The translations under genes and the position numbers were made by a program. A DNA stretch of 64,000 nucleotides from Candidatus Gastranaerophilales bacterium (GTDB lineage: Bacteria; Cyanobacteriota; Vampirovibrionia; Gastranaerophilales; Gastranaerophilaceae), in contig JAFVFO010000032.1 of assembly GCA_017475485.1 (NCBI GenBank), positions 1 through 64,000 on the forward strand, read 5' to 3'. Numbering within the stretch: the stretch's first letter is position 1; each line of letters begins with the position of its first letter. The notes under the pieces are model-generated. The model ran no database searches. It was not told the origin of the DNA and worked only from the letters and a program-made list of their open reading frames with translations. Positions 60,485 through 64,000 of this stretch are shown here, piece by piece.

Positions 60485-61864
60485 TTAAACTTTTATTCTT
60501 AATTCAAAAGAACGATTCCAAGGAAGCGAATATTCAATTTTTTGAGGTTTGTAATTTAAAAATGCGGATATTTTTTCGCTATCTAAGTTAAGTTTTTGTG
60601 TAATTTCATCTAAACCTTGCGCAAAATCAGGTGCTGATTTTCTTACATGTTTTCTGTTTTTTGCCTGATATGACCAATCATCCAACAATCTGATAAATTG
60701 CAGTTTTTTAAAAGCTAAATCATTATAAGAATTATTTTTTAGGGCAAAATATTTTACAATAGCACTTAAAACCACACAGCCTATTGTATTTGCGGAAGTA
60801 TTATATCCGCAATATCCAAAGAAATTATCCGTTTTTTGTTTAAGTAATTGCTCTATAAATTTATCATCCGCGCCGTTTGCATTATTCACATCTGCAATAA
60901 AGTAGGGGGTTTTAGGAAAATTAATTTCTAAATCCGTATTATTTACAACATCACCCAAAACAAGGTCGCCTTGTTCTTTTTTGAAATTATTTATAAGCAT
61001 TTCTATATCCGAATTAATATTTATCTGCGCCCCGGCAAGTGATAGTTGAGAATAAACGCAATCAATACGCGCGATATCTTCATATTTTGAAATTAAATTA
61101 ATGCTGTTTTTTTCAAGGAAAATAGGGTTTATTTTTATATTCTTATCTTTTGTAATTGCGCGCGCTAAAAGGGCCAAGGGGATTTCATCCGCGCCTGTTT
61201 TTACAAATACATTTTTTATATTATCGCGTTTAGCAAGATGCTCAAGCGCCCGCGCTTCTTTAACATTCAAGCCAAATTCCGCACAATCATCTTTAGAAAA
61301 AATTAAAGTATCAAAAAAGCCTTCTTTGGCTAAATTAAGATATAATTTATTTATTTCAAAATTTCTTTTTCTGGTATCTGAATAATCTTTTATAATTTCA
61401 GGGGGTATGTCGGTTTCAATTTCATAACCTAACTTATGAGATTTATATGACCAGTCAAAAATCTTTTTACCATATAAAGACCAGTATTCCTTTTCTTCTT
61501 CATTTATATTGTTGTTTGAAATGCGCATTATAGAAGAAAAAGCAAGGATTTTTGTTTTTTTGGGGATAATTTTTTTCAACTTTTCCACACGTTTTTTAAT
61601 TGTATCAAAATCATCCTCTGTTCTTCTTGATGTAACCAATCCGCCATAGGCCAGCGTATCAAGAGAAATTATAAAATAATCAATATCAGATAATTCTTCT
61701 ATAAAATTAAAAACCCCTTCAATATCGGAACAACGACAAAGCCCGCCTAAAAGACTTAGGTCGGGCATAAGTAATTCTATATTATTATCAATTGATAATA
61801 TATCTTGGATTAAATCATAACAGATTGGCCTGTTATCAATTGGTATAACTGCAATTCTAATCAT
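60485..61864 (-). CDS. DUF4127 family protein
   Basis: 459 residues from ATG 61864. Conserved in the family: IPIDNRPICYDLIQDI near the start, SLLGGLCRC, IISLDTLAYGGLVTSR, DDCAEFGLNVKEA and the C-terminal half with GYCGYNTSANTIGCV, RLLDDWSYQ. Its role is unknown; some members are linked to sugar or envelope metabolism. The start overlaps the end of the prepilin-like gene by 8 bp. Confidence 0.82.
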   Translation of the reverse strand: MIRIAVIPIDNRPICYDLIQDILSIDNNIELLMPDLSLLGGLCRCSDIEGVFNFIEELSDIDYFIISLDTLAYGGLVTSRRTEDDFDTIKKRVEKLKKIIPKKTKILAFSSIMRISNNNINEEEKEYWSLYGKKIFDWSYKSHKLGYEIETDIPPEIIKDYSDTRKRNFEINKLYLNLAKEGFFDTLIFSKDDCAEFGLNVKEARALEHLAKRDNIKNVFVKTGADEIPLALLARAITKDKNIKINPIFLEKNSINLISKYEDIARIDCVYSQLSLAGAQININSDIEMLINNFKKEQGDLVLGDVVNNTDLEINFPKTPYFIADVNNANGADDKFIEQLLKQKTDNFFGYCGYNTSANTIGCVVLSAIVKYFALKNNSYNDLAFKKLQFIRLLDDWSYQAKNRKHVRKSAPDFAQGLDEITQKLNLDSEKISAFLNYKPQKIEYSLPWNRSFELRIKV

Positions 61865-62507
61865 GCTGGAACATTGCACGCTGAGCAACTATACCGAACG
61901 GATAAGCGTTAACATCAGTTATGATGATAGGAAATACGTCAAGAATTTTTGATCTACCTTTTGTAGAAGGTACTTTATAAGAATCCCTTGCTTTTCTTGG
62001 GTTTGGTTTTCTTTCACCGTTAACATCAACAATAATTAAGCAAGGTAAATTCCTGACTTCACCGGCATCATCCTGAATGTTCATACCGTTTCTTGCACAT
62101 TGGCTGTTATCTGTAGAAAAACTGCCACCGTGCATGTTGTTTGGTGTGTCCGGAAATTCATATCTCATACCGTCAGCTGTAAAGAAAGCATAATTTTCAG
62201 TACCGCCGCCGTTATACTTTTCAGATGTCGAAATAACATTCATTCTTGCTCTAAAGAAATTATAGATTGAATCTTCATTATCCATTCCAGGTAATATTTC
62301 AATAGGGCCATAACCTTCTAATGCTATGTTTAATTCTATAACCTGATTAAGTGCAGACAATGCTTTTTTTAATGAGGATTTATATTCGTGTTGTTCTGTA
62401 TTCACCAATATCGCGGGGATTGTTAAAGCTGCGATAACCCCAATGATAACCAAGGTTATGAGTGCTTCCGCCAATGTAAAACCTCGTGTTTTAAATCCGT
62501 AATCCAT
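61857..62507 (-). CDS. Type IV pilin/pseudopilin-like protein
   Basis: 216 residues. The prepilin leader RG^FTLAEALITLVIIGVIAALTIP has the Gly at the cleavage site, Phe1 and Glu5, then a hydrophobic helix. The mature domain is polar with two Cys (SQCARNGM and LPCLIIV) that may form the D-region disulfide. Could be a minor pilin for a type II secretion, DNA-uptake or pilus system; no assembly genes lie nearby. AAGGATATT precedes the ATG. Confidence 0.85.
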   Translation of the reverse strand: MDYGFKTRGFTLAEALITLVIIGVIAALTIPAILVNTEQHEYKSSLKKALSALNQVIELNIALEGYGPIEILPGMDNEDSIYNFFRARMNVISTSEKYNGGGTENYAFFTADGMRYEFPDTPNNMHGGSFSTDNSQCARNGMNIQDDAGEVRNLPCLIIVDVNGERKPNPRKARDSYKVPSTKGRSKILDVFPIIITDVNAYPFGIVAQRAMFQHD

Positions 62508-62610
62508 AATATCCTTTTAATTTTACACTCTAGTTATATCATAACATCACTATATATTAAATTCCAAGCAATGTAAATATTGTAACAAAAAATATTATTC
62601 ATTTGATGTA

Positions 62611-63471
62611 TTATTTCATTAAAAATTCTTCCAGCGCAGCTATTTTCATTGATTTATAATCGGGTTTTTGCCCAAACCAGATTTCACATGCTCTTACGGC
62701 TTGAAATATAAGCATATCAAGCCCTGTAATGTATCTTTTATTATATTTAATTGCTTTTGAAATTAAAGCTGTTTTTAAAGGATTGTAAACAATGTCATAA
62801 ACAATCGCATTCTTAGGCAAAGTTTCAATATTTTTATCATCAACCGCCGATGAATCTTCATCAAAATTCTTCATTCCGATTGGTGTTGTATTAACTAAAA
62901 TATCAATATTTTCAAGCCCTTGCATCATGGATAATTGTATAGCTTTAAATTCTATATCAGGAAACCTGCTTCTTAAAGTATCCATGGTGTTTTTTGAATC
63001 TACAATGTTTCTTGTATAAATGTCAATTTTTTTTATTCCGAGCTTATATAATCCCGCGCACACTGCACGCGCAGCCCCGCCCGTGCCTACTATTGCCGCA
63101 AATTTGCCTTTTAAATCAACGTTTTTTGGAATTGCTTCCATAAAACCCCAAACATCAGTATTAAAGCCTGATAACGATAAATCTTCTTCTATTTTAATTG
63201 TATTTACGGCACCCGTTAAATTAACAAATTCATCATATTTTGATAAAAATAATGTCATGGGCACTTTATGGGGTATTGTAACATTAAATCCGAAATATTT
63301 ATTTATTCTCAGATATTTAATTCTGTTGATTAAATCTTCGCTTTCTGTGGGCAATATTTCATAGCTGCCCGAAATCCCTAAATCTTGAAATGCCGTCTTA
63401 TACAATATGGGACTTAGCGAATGACTTAGAGGATAGCCGATTAAAGCCAATTTATTTAATTCATTTTCCAT
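62611..63471 (-). CDS. aroE: Shikimate dehydrogenase
   Basis: 286 residues. YPLSHSLSPILYKTAF (substrate Ser), FNVTIPHKVPM (catalytic Lys), GTGGAARAVCAGL (NADP loop), NTTPIGM and DIVYNPLKTAL are all in place. It reduces 3-dehydroshikimate in aromatic amino acid synthesis. It starts 2 bp after the topA stop codon, so it is co-transcribed with topA. Confidence 0.95.
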   Translation of the reverse strand: MENELNKLALIGYPLSHSLSPILYKTAFQDLGISGSYEILPTESEDLINRIKYLRINKYFGFNVTIPHKVPMTLFLSKYDEFVNLTGAVNTIKIEEDLSLSGFNTDVWGFMEAIPKNVDLKGKFAAIVGTGGAARAVCAGLYKLGIKKIDIYTRNIVDSKNTMDTLRSRFPDIEFKAIQLSMMQGLENIDILVNTTPIGMKNFDEDSSAVDDKNIETLPKNAIVYDIVYNPLKTALISKAIKYNKRYITGLDMLIFQAVRACEIWFGQKPDYKSMKIAALEEFLMK

Positions 63472-63473
63472 AA

Positions 63474-64000
63474 TTACTCATCTTCCATGGGTCTTGAATA
63501 TTTGCAATTTTTATTCGAGCAGGCAATTTTATTGCCTCGTTTTAAGAATTTTTTAACCAATAAACTTCCGCAATCAGGGCATTTTTCGCCTGTCGGCTCT
63601 GCCCACAGGGCAAAGCTGCAGTCAGGGTATTTTGAACAGCCGTAGAAAAATGTTCCGTAGCGCGATTTTCTTTTTACTAATTCGCCTTTACCGCATTGCG
63701 GACAAGCAACTCCGGTTGATTCAACAATAGAAAATCTTTTTTTGCATTTATCATTTAAGCATTGATAATATTTTCCGTAAGGCCCTGTTTTAATTACCAT
63801 ATCACCGCCGCATTTTTCGCATTTTTTATCAGTCGGTTCATCTTCAGGAATTTCTTTAGCTTGGTTATCACCTTCTAAGGGGAGTGCTGTTTTACATTCG
63901 GGATAGCCTGAGCATGCTAAAAATTGTTTTCCATAGCGGGACAATTTAACAACCATTTTCTTGCCGCAATTAGGGCAAACCTTATCGGTTTCAACATCAA
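63474..64000 (-). CDS. topA: DNA topoisomerase I, C-terminal zinc-ribbon region (5' part outside the window)
   Basis: The reading frame stays open to the window edge, so this is the 3' end of a longer gene. The visible ~175 residues hold four C4 zinc ribbons of the topoisomerase I C-terminal type: CPNCGKKM...CSGYPEC, CEKCGGDM...CLNDKC, CPQCGKGELV...CSKYPDC and CPDCGSLLV...CSNKNC. They bind single-stranded DNA. The catalytic tyrosine domain is not in the window. Confidence 0.88.
   Translation of the reverse strand, partial: DVETDKVCPNCGKKMVVKLSRYGKQFLACSGYPECKTALPLEGDNQAKEIPEDEPTDKKCEKCGGDMVIKTGPYGKYYQCLNDKCKKRFSIVESTGVACPQCGKGELVKRKSRYGTFFYGCSKYPDCSFALWAEPTGEKCPDCGSLLVKKFLKRGNKIACSNKNCKYSRPMEDE

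Overview
The window is an AT-rich (roughly two-thirds A+T by eye) bacterial chromosome segment with standard stop codons and densely packed, often overlapping genes. Several features together point to a non-photosynthetic relative of Cyanobacteria (Vampirovibrionia/Melainabacteria, most like the gut Gastranaerophilales). These are a cyanobacterial-style yggS-sepF pair, an 85-residue protein of cyanobacterial type at 59434-59691, an LptF/LptG-type permease implying an outer membrane, L- and P-ring flagellar genes, and a conserved-start surface or filament-like protein at 52913-54064. The lineage call is inference from gene content; no marker phylogeny was possible here.

Layout. 1-455: an edge-truncated tRNA-Arg and an intact tRNA-Lys whose 5' flank holds an inserted GC-rich structured repeat. 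456-7687: a small secreted protein, a UvrD helicase-nuclease, a TRL-like exported protein coupled to a radical SAM protein, and two proteins that look lineage-specific, one a gluzincin metalloprotease. 7673-18620: housekeeping and stress genes (dgkA, ybeY, pgpH, an exported GH13 enzyme, a desulfoferrodoxin-ferritin pair with eroded metal sites, nth, trxA, an XRE regulator) and the fliW-csrA flagellar switch. 18667-28797: recJ, a Bax-inhibitor-like protein, coaE, comEC, ftsY, nusB, a glycosyltransferase, a von Willebrand A protein and a dCMP deaminase. 29049-34313: yggS-sepF, then grpE-dnaJ with a secreted propeller-like protein and an O-methyltransferase. 34407-39843: two tiny proteins, a helical-repeat protein, an LptF/G-type permease, tyrA and a GT-C glycosyltransferase.

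39991-48553 is one flagellar operon: a lytic transglycosylase, flgF, flgG, flgA, flgH, flgI, flgJ (rod-binding domain only), an unassigned small protein, flgN, flgK and flgL. The rest holds an FAD oxidoreductase, a YhcH-GH57 pair, the 383-residue protein with a sigma-28-like promoter, a tandem GC-rich repeat array, prmC, tlyA, tatD, a DUF4127 protein, a prepilin-like protein, aroE and the C-terminal zinc ribbons of topoisomerase I.

The most unusual signal is a set of GC-rich, hairpin-forming noncoding elements (148-274, 30196-30356, 42376-42501, 54065-54405). In two related sets, the arms of hairpins change sequence while pairing is kept. Three of the four sit directly behind a stop codon. 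The fourth lies between two copies of the first part of tRNA-Lys and separates that tRNA from its apparent promoter. A second theme is TATAAT boxes 6-7 bases before ATG in genes with no ribosome-binding site, which suggests leaderless mRNAs.
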